A stretch of 64,000 nt of DNA from Ypsolopha sequella (taxonomy: Eukaryota > Arthropoda > Insecta > Lepidoptera > Ypsolophidae). Positions 11,379-21,484 of this stretch are shown here, piece after piece. Where the stretch lies: positions 21,365,977 to 21,429,976 of the forward strand of contig OW203989.1 of assembly GCA_934047225.1 (NCBI GenBank). The letters run 5' to 3'. The first letter of the stretch is position 1, and each line of letters starts with the position of its first letter. A model generated the notes under the pieces. The model worked only from the letters and a program-made list of their open reading frames with translations, did not search any database and had not been told where the DNA came from. The translations under genes were made by a program, and so were the position numbers.

Positions 11379-12554
11379 GATTCGGTGTAACACGTTTTAA
11401 CTTATTTGACAGGACTAAACTTAATTAAGGGGTAAAAATGTACATTACGGGACGGATTGTAGGGGGGGAGGAGGGGTATGGGGGGGGAGGGGGAGGGGAA
11501 GGGCTACCCCCTGGTACCCCTCCCCTTTGTAGCAGACCCATGGTTTTTGAGATATTCATGGTTGAAGTTTGAGGTTATGTATGTGATAATACCTCGATAG
11601 AGGGGTGAGCAAGCGGATAATACTTTGCAGGTTGGTCCATCAATTTGATTCCTCCCCCCCCCTTCTATCGAGATATTTTGGACTGTTTGAACCTATCAGT
11701 GCAGAAGTCACCTATTTTGACACAAATTCGTTTCTGCATCGGCTCCGGCGCTGCGGGAAGTGCAGCCCCTTCGCCCTTGCGTAACAAAGCATAAAGCAAA
11801 GCTGCCCTCCCTCCGCGCCTTCGGCTTCTCATATACACTCTAGGGGTAGTAGCCACAAGACTGTATAGAGTCGGGGTGCACTAAGTCGGTTTTTGAACAG
11901 TTTAACCTACCAGTACAGAAGTCGATTTTTAGCCATGGTAGTCACACGTGTTAGTTAGACAGGAGTACGTAAAACGATCTCGACCGCAAAAGCAACAAAC
12001 GACAACTAATCAACGCGAAACGTCACTAAAACAAAATGGCGTCGTTTTGCGTTTCGTTTTAGCACAGCAGAAACACAATTTTTCTTTTTAAATGTCGTTA
12101 AATTAATAATCTTTATAATGATTTTCACGTTAATATACAAAATTTTAAGTTTGCAATACAAACCAAAACCTATTGAATGTGAATTACAACATAATTACGG
12201 TAAAACTCGTCACATGTGGTTGTATGGACTTAACCTTTGCATAACGAAACGCAATTGACATATCAAAAGTGATGGTTGTAAGTCAAAACGAAAATTTTAT
12301 TGTCAACTTTTAATAATTTATTTCTCGAAAACTACGCATTTGCTACAAAAAAGAATTCGGTGAAAGACTTGTCTTCTTATATCGTCTACTTTCTGTAAAA
12401 AAATTACGAAAGCCCAGACTAGCGTCCCGTAATGTACATTTTATCCAATTTAGGCGTTCTGGCTTTTTCTTTCTGTATCGAAAAGACAAAGACAGGACGT
12501 TTACAATAAGGTTAGTCCTGTCAAACAGTTAAGTCGTGTTACACCGAATCGACA
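11379..12554. mobile_element. MITE family M3 copy interrupted by another inverted-repeat insert
   Basis: The outer ends 'tcgattcggtgtaacac' (about 11379) and 'gtgttacaccgaatcga' (about 12553) are those of the ~160-bp M3 MITEs at 23044 and 52558. Inside, a second inverted pair built on 'tgtacattacgggacg' (11439 and 12423) marks an insert of about 1 kb. The insert holds a G-rich run, a (c)n run at 11655 and a palindrome at 12015-12065. No coding frame is supported. Confidence 0.6.
11461..11512 (+). other. G-rich tract with G-quadruplex potential
   Basis: Contains several runs of 4-8 G separated by 1-4 bases ('ggggggag', 'aggggtat', 'gggggaggggaaggg'), which fits a strong quadruplex pattern. 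A C-rich counterpart follows at 11513-11526. It lies in the insert within globin intron 1. Confidence 0.7.
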
Positions 12555-13080
12555 CCATTGTTATTTAGACTATAAAGAACAAATTTAATTAAGGAAAATT
12601 TTCTCGCGTATAAGAAATAGCATGAAAATATTGTTCGAAGTCAAATTGTTTTTAGACTAAAATTAAGTAAAATTGGTTATTTCTTTGGAACCACTAATGG
12701 TATTTGTATGGTTCTTGCACTAAAATACAAGGAAAATATTGCTTAGAAAATTTATTTATTTTTTCCCGTCCATCACGTCCATGTGAAAAGCATTATTTTC
12801 TCCTATTTTGCGCTATCCGGAGACCCAGCGACGCCGTAATGCAGTGAGCGCTGATATTAACATTATTTTCATATAGTTTCTGTCGATATTTGTACCAGCA
12901 CAGGTCGAGTCAAGGTCGTTGGCCTGCCCCTTAAAGCCAATAGACTCGACTGTTACTGAAATACATTACTGTTGTTGATTGGGCCTAAAAAAGAGTCCCT
13001 GCAAGCAGAGAGTCTGGAGTTTTCTCACAGCAAAATAGAAGTTACTTTAGTAAATATATCTTTTTAAATACCAAACTTAC

Positions 13081-13226
13081 CGTTTGAATATCAGCGTGCC
13101 ACAATCAACTTTATTCTTGAAGATGGGCTTCCAAGACTTGCGGACAAGGTGGATGTCTCTAGGGCTGAGGCCAGAGACGGGGTCGGGGGTGTCAGGATGT
13201 GGCCCTAGGCCTGGGGTAAAGCCCAT
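13081..13226 (-). CDS. Globin, exon 1 (N-terminus and helices A-B)
   Basis: The first coding exon of the globin gene reads MGFTPGLGPHPD, then LVRKSWKPIF with the A-helix tryptophan, and ends ...GTLIFK plus two bases at a consensus donor (cg|gtaagt). Joining to exon 2 completes an Arg codon in frame at the B12.2 position. The chosen ATG (13226) has a good context (aaaATGG). The frame stays open upstream to about 13293, through TGWLKKLK, and there is a possible acceptor 'ttacag' ending at 13247. The mature protein may therefore start in an earlier exon. Proline-rich sequence before the A helix is an N-terminal extension. The first two exons give 124 residues of a protein that should reach about 165-190. 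Confidence 0.85.
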
Positions 13227-13324
13227 TTTCAGTTTTTTTAGCCAACCTGTAAATGTTTTGAAGTCCCAAGGCCAAACTAGTTTGTACTAAAATCGCGTTT
13301 CGCCGGTATTCCGGTAACATATAC

Positions 13325-13600
13325 ATATATCGTCACGACATGAATCCCCGAGGGGTGTCAGAGGTATTCCGAGTGCTGTGAAATGCAAGTAACTGTCCAC
13401 ACATGGTACCCGCGTTTTACCGAGGGTTATTACGTCTCAACGTGATGAGTGGAGATCCCTATCGTTTAGCAAGTGGTAAAGTAAGAACAAATACTATGCA
13501 CATTAATTCCGAAAAACTTATTATTGCCTGCCTGACCGGGGATTGCACCTGGATCTCAACATTGAGAGGCCAGCGTTCTATATCCACAATTCGGTAATAT
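13325..13600. repeat. SINE-like repeat, tRNA-related core
   Basis: The sequence 'cgacatgaatccccgagggg' to 'acgtgatgagtgg' recurs diverged at 42195-42325. Near 13528 'ctgaccggggattgcacctg' resembles the reverse complement of a tRNA T-loop (box B) region, as in tRNA-derived SINEs. No full tRNA can be folded by eye. Confidence 0.5.
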
Positions 13601-13760
13601 TGGGGGAGGTGAGCATGTGTGTGCCGGACAAATACATGGAGCGCCACCGCCGCCGGCGGCCGCCGCTGCTGCGGTTGCCGCGCTCACGGACCAACCTGCT
13701 GTCCGAGGCATCACCGTTGCGCGCGCTTCACCCTTTCAATCTCATCGCGGAACTGCGGGT
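13600..13760. other. GC-rich, CpG-dense island, function unclear
   Basis: This is far richer in G+C than its surroundings. It has open reading in plus frames (for example VPDKYMERHRRRRPP) and an alanine/glycine run on the minus strand. It lies about 400 bp upstream of globin exon 1, so it could be a promoter or 5' UTR region of that gene or an exon of an unknown plus-strand gene. No family is recognised. Confidence 0.35.
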
Positions 13761-13969
13761 CTACCACGTAATTCTGATTTTCATCAACATCAACTTGAGA
13801 TTGAAATTTGACGTGCGTGCGACGATGCCCGCCTAACATGCCATCTCTTTTGCTCGCGTTGAATTTCGCATTCATTTGCTTGAAGTTGATACAAATCAGA
13901 ATTACGTGGTAGGGCCGCAGATCGATCCTTTCTGTTGTGCTCTGAGTGATTTAACAAAGACAGATATAT

Positions 13970-14228
13970 AAGGTCTTTCAATTTAAATGTAAAGTAATTT
14001 AGGAGGTGATTCAGTATCGTTAATACATCACATTCCACTGCAAAGTACTTTTTTTGCGCGAACATTTTCTTCACTTGTCCATACAAACTGAGTCAGCTGA
14101 TCTGACCACTTTGTACTGAGAAGTGAAAAAAAAGTTCGCGCAAAAAAAATGCTTTGTAGTGGAATGTGATGTATTAACGATACTGAATCACCTCCTAAAT
14201 TTCTTTCCATTTAAATTAAAAGACCTTA
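13970..14228. mobile_element. Palindromic MITE (family M4)
   Basis: Arms of about 110 bp ('aaggtctttcaatttaaatg' and its complement) enclose a short loop. The shared interior includes 'ggaggtgattcagtatcg'. The ends lie in 'tata', consistent with a TA target. It is non-coding and could form one long hairpin when transcribed. Confidence 0.8.
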
Positions 14229-14524
14229 TATACATTGTGTGTTATAATTATAATTGTGTATAAATGTATAATTTATGAATAAGTTCGTGTTAAAAGATAA
14301 CATTCTATCGCATTAGGTTATCCTAATAGATAGAATTAGACGTAAGTAAATAAATAAATAAAATAAAACAAAAAATAACCTTGAGTTTTACTTACCCATA
14401 ATAATCACTAACAGGGTATCCTTATTTGAACTAGATTTTTATACTGAATTGGGAATATATCTACATTTTATACCATTATTCAAATAGAAAGGTTGTGTTG
14501 ATTTTCATTACTTTGATTTTGAAC

Positions 14525-14547
14525 TGATTGATTGATTGATTGATTGA
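14525..14547. repeat. (GATT)n microsatellite
   Basis: Five to six 'gatt' units. Confidence 0.9.
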
Positions 14548-14756
14548 AAAGAGAGTAACCGACTTGATTTACGTATGGGGAGTTATGGAATGCCTTTTTA
14601 AATTAGGCCACGTAGATTTAATACAAAAAGTATATTTTTAACTTTAAGAGCGAGTAATTAAGAGCTATTTACTTAAATGGTGTTCGGGATTTTTCGAAGG
14701 AACAGAATGCAATACCAAAATTGCATACGTAAAATTGATTAAATAAATTATATATA

Positions 14757-15075
14757 TATACGAAAACACAAAAAATATAATTATATGTAGTAAAATATAT
14801 TTCGACCACTAATTATGGTCGGCATCAGTTACACAATTATATATAAAAGTTAAAAATTAATAATTATAAATTATAGGTACTTATGATACTGAATATTTTA
14901 ATAAATAATTTAATGAATATTTTAATAAATATTCAGTATCATAAGTAGCTATAATTTATAATTATTAATTTTTAACTTTTATATATAATTGTGTAACTGA
15001 TGCCGACCACAATTAGTGGTCGAAATATATTTTACTACCTATAATTATATTTTTTGTGTTTTCGTATATATATAT
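14757..15075. repeat. Long palindrome made of two hammerhead-motif repeat copies
   Basis: Two arms of about 150 bp are near-perfect inverted copies around a centre at about 14910. Each arm holds the 'ctgatgccgaccac ... gtggtcgaaatat' motif (14796-14829 minus, 14996-15034 plus). The right arm is the same repeat that carries the mariner at 42597 and therefore shows its unoccupied site. Confidence 0.8.
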
Positions 15076-15080
15076 ATATA

Positions 15081-15557
15081 TGTGGGTTTTCGAGTAATAG
15101 TCGGATCCTCGTCGTCTCTCATTACTACGGAACTACAATGTGGCGTGAGTAGTCGGGTGAGGAGAATAAAAGAAAGGTTTCCTTTCAATCAGTCTTGCTA
15201 GTTGGACTTTACAAATAATCACTTGAAAACGCTTTAAATCACAAAGTTCGAACTAGGTAATTACGTATTCCAACTTATGGCCACAAATTATAATAATGTT
15301 CCACCGAAAACTTAGCGCGTGCTACACCCGTATTCAATCGTTCTTCCTCCAAAACCTCGTCTTTTTCCATTTACTTGAAAAAGCCACCAAAAACCCTCTG
15401 ACCGCTGCTCGTCATCGACTCTCTGACAGCTGCTCGTCATAGACCCTCTCTCCCTTTTTTTATTCCTAGTGTTGCCACACTCTAGTTTTCGGTGTTACAT
15501 TAAAGACTGAAATGTCTTTCTTATGTAATCAACAAGAGAAATATTAAAGCGCCGTCA
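15081..15557 (-). repeat. Gypsy 3' LTR
   Basis: 477 bp, matching 22451-22923 apart from a 4-base indel ('actaggtaatta' against 'actaatta') and a few substitutions. TG...CA ends. Confidence 0.88.
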
Positions 15558-15755
15558 CGGCCATGCTGACATTACGCACGTCCTCGTGCGTTCCTTACTC
15601 TTCTTAATTGTTGTGCTGTCCTTCAAATCAGTAAGCAGAACACCACTCGTCCGTCCTGACATGCTAGTACTCGTCATAAAAGTCGCACTCATTCAACATA
15701 GTCACCTCATAGTCCCCATTTTCGCCCAACCCCCACTGAACCGGATGGCTCCACG

Positions 15756-16050
15756 AGGCGTCCCTTCAACCGAGCTCAGCACCAGACGGTGTGACACGAC
15801 TCGGACTACCTGTGAGTATCCCTACGATCAGTGATCTAACTGGCCCGGAAGATAGCCTGGCAAAGCGTCCCTTCAATCGAGCTCAGCACCTTGTGGTGTG
15901 ACACGATTCGGACTACTTTCCAGCCCTTCCGACCAGTGAACTGGCCCGGACTACCAGACGAAGCGTCCCTTCGATCAAGATCAACACCGGTCCTGTGGTA
16001 TGACTTGAACCGGACAACTTGCCAGCGTCCTCTCAACCAGTGAATCGAAC
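15756..16050 (-). repeat. Three tandem units (~90-108 bp) in the gypsy 3' region
   Basis: Each unit starts 'gcgtcccttc', followed by a 'gagctcagcacc' variant and a 'gtgtgacacgattcggacta' variant. The copies are clearly diverged. They lie between the end of pol and the 3' LTR. Confidence 0.7.
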
Positions 16051-16262
16051 TTTCAATTGTTCCGACGCACCTCAGCGTCACAAAAAACTCTATATAGCCA
16101 AGCCCGTCAATTACTCCACACATCAATGGTTACCATGGTCAATAAATGTCAAATGTCATGCTCATGTAGGACTATAATTAACAAAAATCCTTAGTAATCT
16201 AACACTTCTAGCAATTTTTATACGCATAGCTCAACTAAAAGAAATAGTTACAAAACAACTCA

Positions 16263-18521
16263 TTATGAAAATGTGGGTGTTCCTTGCTTACCTGTAGCAA
16301 CTAAAGTATCATAATTGTTGGTCGAGGTGCTTTGCGAACAAGTCATCGATTCTGTATCCTTATCATCATTGAGTCGTACCCCCTCATTTTCATGATCATG
16401 ACTCGCCGTCGCGGCCTCCTCATAATTAATATTCATGGCAATGTCAACGTAGCCTTCATAGCCTCTGGGTACAGCGCGGAGACTTTCGTGTGCATACTTA
16501 TACACTCTATTTGAGGTTTCAAGATTTTTAAGCTCGTACCTATCATTTTCCAAGACACGGGTAATAACGAATGGTCCCTTGAATTTTCGGTTTAACTTTG
16601 TTTCATTACGTTCACTATTATAAAGACACAGTCACCTACAGCAAACGGTTTAATTGTGGCCTTGCCTCGATTGAAGCGTTCAGCGTCTTGTTGTGCAAAC
16701 TTTTTGATATTTTCAGATGCCTTTTTACGAATCATTTCAACATCTAAGCGTGGTTCTGATTCAGAGGTTGATATTGCTGCTAATCCTAATGATTATGCAC
16801 GAACACCAAGCATCAGTTCTGTAGGTATGAAGTCAGTTACCCTTGAACGAGTGCTGTTAAGCGCAAGTTGGACATCAGGTAGTTCATCACGCCATGTTTT
16901 GTTAGGATCATTCTCTACAATGGCAAGTAAGCTCTTCAGGGTCCGCAACACCCGTTCTACTTGACCATTGGCCCTACTTACTGTCGTGGCTATTATATGA
17001 AGTTCTATTCCATGGTTAGCGCAGAATTTTTGAAATCAGAGCTTACATAGCAACGTCCTTGGTCAGATATTATCCTCTTGGGAGCCCTAAAGAGAGAGAC
17101 TGAATTCTTAAGAGCTTTAATACCACTGGTTGAATCAAGCAAGGGCGTGTACTCTGAAAGAACATACTTTGTAAAACCGTATATTATGACTGAGCAATAT
17201 TTTGCGATCACTTTTTCTGCTGAGTTTCCCTGAGACATCAACATGTATGGTATGCCAGGGTGTTGCAACCTTTGGGATAGAGTGAAGTTGGATTTGTTGA
17301 GCTCCGGAGCTTCTCTTGGACGCCCGACATACGATGCATGATTCTATGAACTGTCGTACCTGTTTGGCCATATTTGGTAACCAATATTGTTCATATATTT
17401 TGTCTAACGTTTTATCGATACCCAGATGCTTAATTTCAATGTGTATATGATTGATCAAAGTCCACGTAAGCGAACGCGGCACAATGGGAAGCCAAGAACT
17501 ATCCCCATTGTGCTGGATCTTCCTATAAATAATTCCATCTCTGACATCATAAGTATGAGCCAGCAGTTTGGGAAATTCGTTATTTTTATGTTTGTTAACA
17601 AGATCTTCAATCTCGTGATACCGTTTCTGCTCTACAGCAAGCCAACCTTGGTGGAGTTCTACAAAATGTATGAATTTATTCGATTCGGGCTCCTCACTGA
17701 ATTTAGTTTCTGACTGATCCGATTCAGGTTTAGGTAATGGGTTCCGCGATAAGTAATCAGCGTGCTCCATGCTACTACCCTGCTTGTATATTATTTCGAA
17801 ATCATAAGCCTGTAGAAATGCCCACCAACGATGTACGTGTGGGGTAAGATCGGTTTTAGATTTAGATGACTTCAAGGAGTTACAGTCAGTGAAGACGGTA
17901 AAGACACCATATAAAATAGTGCCTGAAGTTTTCTACCGCCCGAACGAGTGCTAACGTTTCTAGTTCATATGAATGATACCGAGATTCCGGATCAGTCGTA
18001 CGGTGGCTGAAATATGAGACCACATGGGGCATATTATCTTTTCTTTGTATCAGTATGGCTCCATACCCTTCGGCACTCGCACCTGTATAGAGCTCCACAG
18101 GTAAGTCCTGATCAAAAATCGTCAATACTGGTTCTGAGGTAAGTATCTTAACGATCTGTTTGTGAATTTCACCATGCGTCTGAGTCCATTTAATCTGACT
18201 TTTAAGTTTCGTGAGTGGGTACAAGGGGCCTACCAACCGGGTGTAATTGGGTATAAATTGCCTGAAATATGAAGTAAGACCTAGAAATTGTCTGACTTGC
18301 GACGCCGTTTTTGGAGTCGAAGCATCTACTAGAGCTTGAATCTTTTTAGGATTGGGCGTTACTTTACCCACTTTAATGACAAAACCGAGATACTCAATTT
18401 CCCTTTTCATGAAATGGCATTTGCGCATGTTGAAAGAAAACCCTGCTTCAGAGAGAGCCTTAAAAGTGGCATCTAAACGTTCTAAGCCTTGTTTCACATC
18501 ACTAGAGTGACAAAGGGATGC
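16263..18521 (-). pseudogene. Gypsy pol remnant: RT thumb, RNase H, integrase
   Basis: This is the C-terminal two thirds of a Ty3/gypsy polyprotein, which would make and integrate element cDNA. Reading down the minus strand: the RT connection with VRQFLGLTSYFRQFI, RNase H (catalytic Asp of the usual TDAS replaced by Gly in LYTGAS, but SYELETLA kept), the H2C2 zinc-binding domain (CIVCRASK), and the integrase core with Asp in HVDVSG, Asp in ISDQGR and Glu in GQVERV. The frame changes at least three times (near 17880, 17200-17230 and 17030), and there is an in-frame stop near 16800 and a further shift near 16620. The tail is acidic and low in complexity. The RT palm with its catalytic YxDD is absent, cut off at the BEL insertion. 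It cannot give a functional product. Confidence 0.88.
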
Positions 18522-18964
18522 TGTTCACGCTAGACCGTGACGCATGATTCGCACCCGCAGGCGGGAATGACCCCCCCCCCCGCCGCGCGCCGGTCGAGGC
18601 GCGCGCGGACGCTGGTCTCGCTCTGTTCGGATCGACGAGCCTCTCTAGGCGCACGCGCGCGCGCCCGCGCAGCCGACAGCTCTAAACAATAGACATTCGC
18701 GTCAGCACAAACAATATCGCGTACCTAAAGTGTAGTGTTAATACAAGTGCTGTGTACATCACTCAAACCAGGACATTCAATACATCCCTGCACAGACGCC
18801 AGCTCAACTAGCCAACAAGAAGGCTCAGCACGTCACCGCATCTCCTGTCGGCCCATCGAGAACAACATTCCAACAAAGGTCAGTTTACCCACAATCTTTT
18901 TCTTATCCTGTCTGCTCTCCCACTCAAATTCCATCAGCCCTGCATCCTGTAGCCAGCGGCTACA
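18522..18964 (+). repeat. Nested BEL 5' LTR
   Basis: Near-identical to 20855-21296. The only difference noticed is one base in the poly-C run. The first half is very GC-rich ('ccgccgcgcgccggtcgagg'). Confidence 0.88.
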
Positions 18965-19904
18965 TTTTTGGTCCTTCGGCCGGATCGAATTCTGGTCCCT
19001 ACAGTCCATTTTCAATACAAGAAAAATTTTGGTCCGTCGAGCGGAAAATTTTTGGTTTATATCACCCCCCGCCTCCCCCCCGCCGGCCCGTAACTTTGTT
19101 TGAACCACCCCCCGTCGATTTACTACAGTCCATTTTCACCAGGTTACATATTTTGCCCCCTTTCCCGGCAAAAAATTTTTTGTGGTTTCGAATACCTATC
19201 GCGGGTAGATAATTAGAACCGCCGCCTGGAACATTCCATTTATCGGTTAGAACCGACCCCCCCACGCCCCTTTACAGAATAACTCATTTTCATCACGGTT
19301 GTAATTATTATTCAGCTCAGATAACATAAGTATATTCATTCAGCCCAATTGTTTATTACAGTCCACTATACTTCTTTATTAAACCCAAATTTTACGAGAT
19401 TTTGCGAGATATTTTTTCGGTGAGAGTATAAATTCGCTTTATTTCGTGCATATACATACGTATTACGTATATTACTAAAGCGTGATTTCAAGGCAAATAA
19501 CATAAAAGTGAACAGGTTCATCAGCCCTTTTCGATATTTTTGTGTTGCGGTAATCTCACGTCGCAGTAATATATTGCCGGACCGTTTATTTGTGTTATTG
19601 TCTGCTTTTTTTACCCGGGTATATATATATAGCACAAATATAGTAAACAATTTGTTTTTTTTCTCTTCTCATCTCTGATCTTATTGTTAATGGTACACAT
19701 ATAGGGTGTTCCACGTTGGTACAGCTCATATACAGGTTGTTTTTTAAAAAAAAAAATATTTTTTCTCTCTCTTTCGTGTTTATTTTCCGTGTTCCGTTTG
19801 AACATAGCCTTTGTTTTTTTTTTTCGGCCCGCGCAAGTTACAAGCTATCCGCACGTTGGAGTTGGTAGCGCTCAAGTTTTTAATAACTCATTTTCACATA
19901 TAGT

Positions 19905-20095
19905 CACACTCATCACACATTCAATCAGCACATACACACTCAACTCATTTTCACTCACACATTCAATCAGCACATACACACTCAGCTCATTTTCACTCAC
20001 ACATTCAATCAGCACATATAGACACACTCAGCTCATTTTCACTCACACATTCACTCATCAGATACACATTCAGCTCATTTTTCACTCAATGAAAC
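19905..20095 (+). repeat. 42-bp tandem repeat in the BEL leader
   Basis: Three to four units of 'cactcacacattcaatcagc' followed by 'acatacacactcaactcatt'. The unit is a multiple of three and gives a repeating THSISTYTLNSFSL frame, more likely incidental than a protein. Confidence 0.75.
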
Positions 20096-20167
20096 CAGCA
20101 CTCAACGCACTCAGCACACTTATCACACACACACTCATCACATACACACTCATTTCATTTTCACTCA

Positions 20168-20866
20168 ATGACTTCAACTCCAACAGAGAATTCTTGTAAC
20201 CCCGCACAACGTGTAGTGAACGCCACTAACACACCAATTTTGTTGCCAACCGTATCACTTGAAATAGCAGACGTACATTCACTCAATCACACTCAATTTC
20301 ACTCAGCACGAGCCCTGTTAGGTTTTATCTCACGTCGCGGTACTCCAGTTCTCATTCGCTCAGACTGCGGCACAAACAATGATGCAATCACTCACAAGCT
20401 CGCGAATCAGCACATAACTTGGTTCGGCGCTCTGCACGAAATAATACTCAACTCAAGACCCCTCTGTCCAATTTCATCCGACCCTACGGACTTTGAACCT
20501 CTCACGGCCGGACATTTCATTATTGGTCGTCCGCTCACCGCTCTACCTGAGCAGTCTTTTGACGACAGACCCATATCTGCTCTTAAACGGTTTCAACTCA
20601 TTCAAGCGCTCTCTCAGCGCTTTTGGATTCTCTGGTCCAGATCCTACCTCCATACCCTGCAAACCCGCCCCAATCAGCTCTCCCCTTCCTCCCCTCCTCA
20701 AGTGGGTGAACTGGTCCTCATCAAAGAGGATGACTTGCCTCCGCTCCAATGGAAGTTGGGGAGAATTCTCCGCACAATGCCTGGCAAGGATGGAGTGATC
20801 CAAGTTGTGGATCTGGACACAGCCCATGGAGCCGCAGCCCCGGCCCCCCCAGGATGTTCACGCTAG
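20168..20866 (+). pseudogene. BEL/Pao integrase C-terminal remnant
   Basis: An open frame of 232 residues covers the end of a BEL-type integrase. It has the second catalytic Asp region (RRGTPVLIRSDCGTN), a shortened core, the LNSRPLCPISSDP block and a C-terminal DUF5641-like domain (VGELVLIKEDDLPPLQWKLG). The segment expected between ANQHITW and the C-terminal helices, which carries the catalytic Glu, is missing. Gag, protease, RT and RNase H are also missing. The frame runs into the 3' LTR. It is a deletion derivative that would depend on other copies. Confidence 0.85.
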
Positions 20867-21296
20867 ACCGTGACGCATGATTCGCACCCGCAGGCGGGAA
20901 TGACCCCCCCCCCGCCGCGCGCCGGTCGAGGCGCGCGCGGACGCTGGTCTCGCTCTGTTCGGATCGACGAGCCTCTCTAGGCGCACGCGCGCGCGCCCGC
21001 GCAGCCGACAGCTCTAAACAATAGACATTCGCGTCAGCACAAACAATATCGCGTACCTAAAGTGTAGTGTTAATACAAGTGCTGTGTACATCACTCAAAC
21101 CAGGACATTCAATACATCCCTGCACAGACGCCAGCTCAACTAGCCAACAAGAAGGCTCAGCACGTCACCGCATCTCCTGTCGGCCCATCGAGAACAACAT
21201 TCCAACAAAGGTCAGTTTACCCACAATCTTTTTCTTATCCTGTCTGCTCTCCCACTCAAATTCCATCAGCCCTGCATCCTGTAGCCAGCGGCTACA
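20855..21296 (+). repeat. Nested BEL 3' LTR
   Basis: 442 bp, the partner of 18522-18964. Preceded by a C-rich run ('ggccccccccagga'). Confidence 0.88.
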
Positions 21297-21484
21297 TTTT
21301 TGCTTGGATAATGACAGGACTGAGAATCTGTGATGAACATTCTACATTGTTCCTTCCGATGCCAGTTAGGTAAACTAAATCATTGTGAACTGTACCCAGA
21401 AACTTTCAGCAATGCCACTCTTTACTAAAGAGCAATCGGAACTACTATCAAATAAGAAAGAAACGGTCTCACCAGATGATGTGT
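21297..21484. other. Unassigned segment between BEL and gypsy gag
   Basis: This does not continue the gypsy pol frame on the minus strand (many stops) and is not part of the BEL LTR. On the plus strand a 40-codon frame at 21412-21534 starts MPLFTKEQSELLSNKK. No family is recognised. It may be a remnant of a third element or of a deletion junction. Confidence 0.5.

Larger units (their letters stand above)
7030..13080 (-). other. Globin intron 1, filled with repeats
   Basis: The intron runs from the donor 'cg|gtaagt' after exon 1 to the acceptor 'cgtttcag' before exon 2. It is 6,051 bp and contains the repeats listed separately. Segments not assigned to any repeat (7030-8650, 10100-10430, 12560-13075) show no supported gene. 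Small hairpins occur at 7609-7638 ('gcaagatctcg' with its complement) and near 8187-8225. Short tandem 'gagtgtttcagtt' words lie at 7335-7390. Confidence 0.85.
18522..21296 (+). mobile_element. Internally deleted BEL/Pao LTR retrotransposon, nested in gypsy
   Basis: Direct LTRs (443 and 442 bp, TGTTCACGC...GGCTACA) bound a leader, a tandem array and only the C-terminal part of pol. The leader repeats 'ggtcc(t/g)tcg(g/a)(c/g)cgga' directly after the LTR, as in other insect BEL elements. About 1.9 kb remains inside, where complete relatives have 5-6 kb. No clear target duplication is seen: 'gatgc' stands left of the element and 'ttttt' right of it. This suggests rearrangement at the right junction. 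Confidence 0.82.

Noticed and set aside
13543..13836. 97-residue plus frame with VPDKYMERHRRRRPP
   Set aside because: Arginine-rich reading of a CpG-rich patch with no family match. Kept only as a GC-rich island.
18522..21296. 5-bp target duplication for the nested BEL element
   Set aside because: 'gatgc' on the left is not repeated after the right LTR; the junction seems rearranged.
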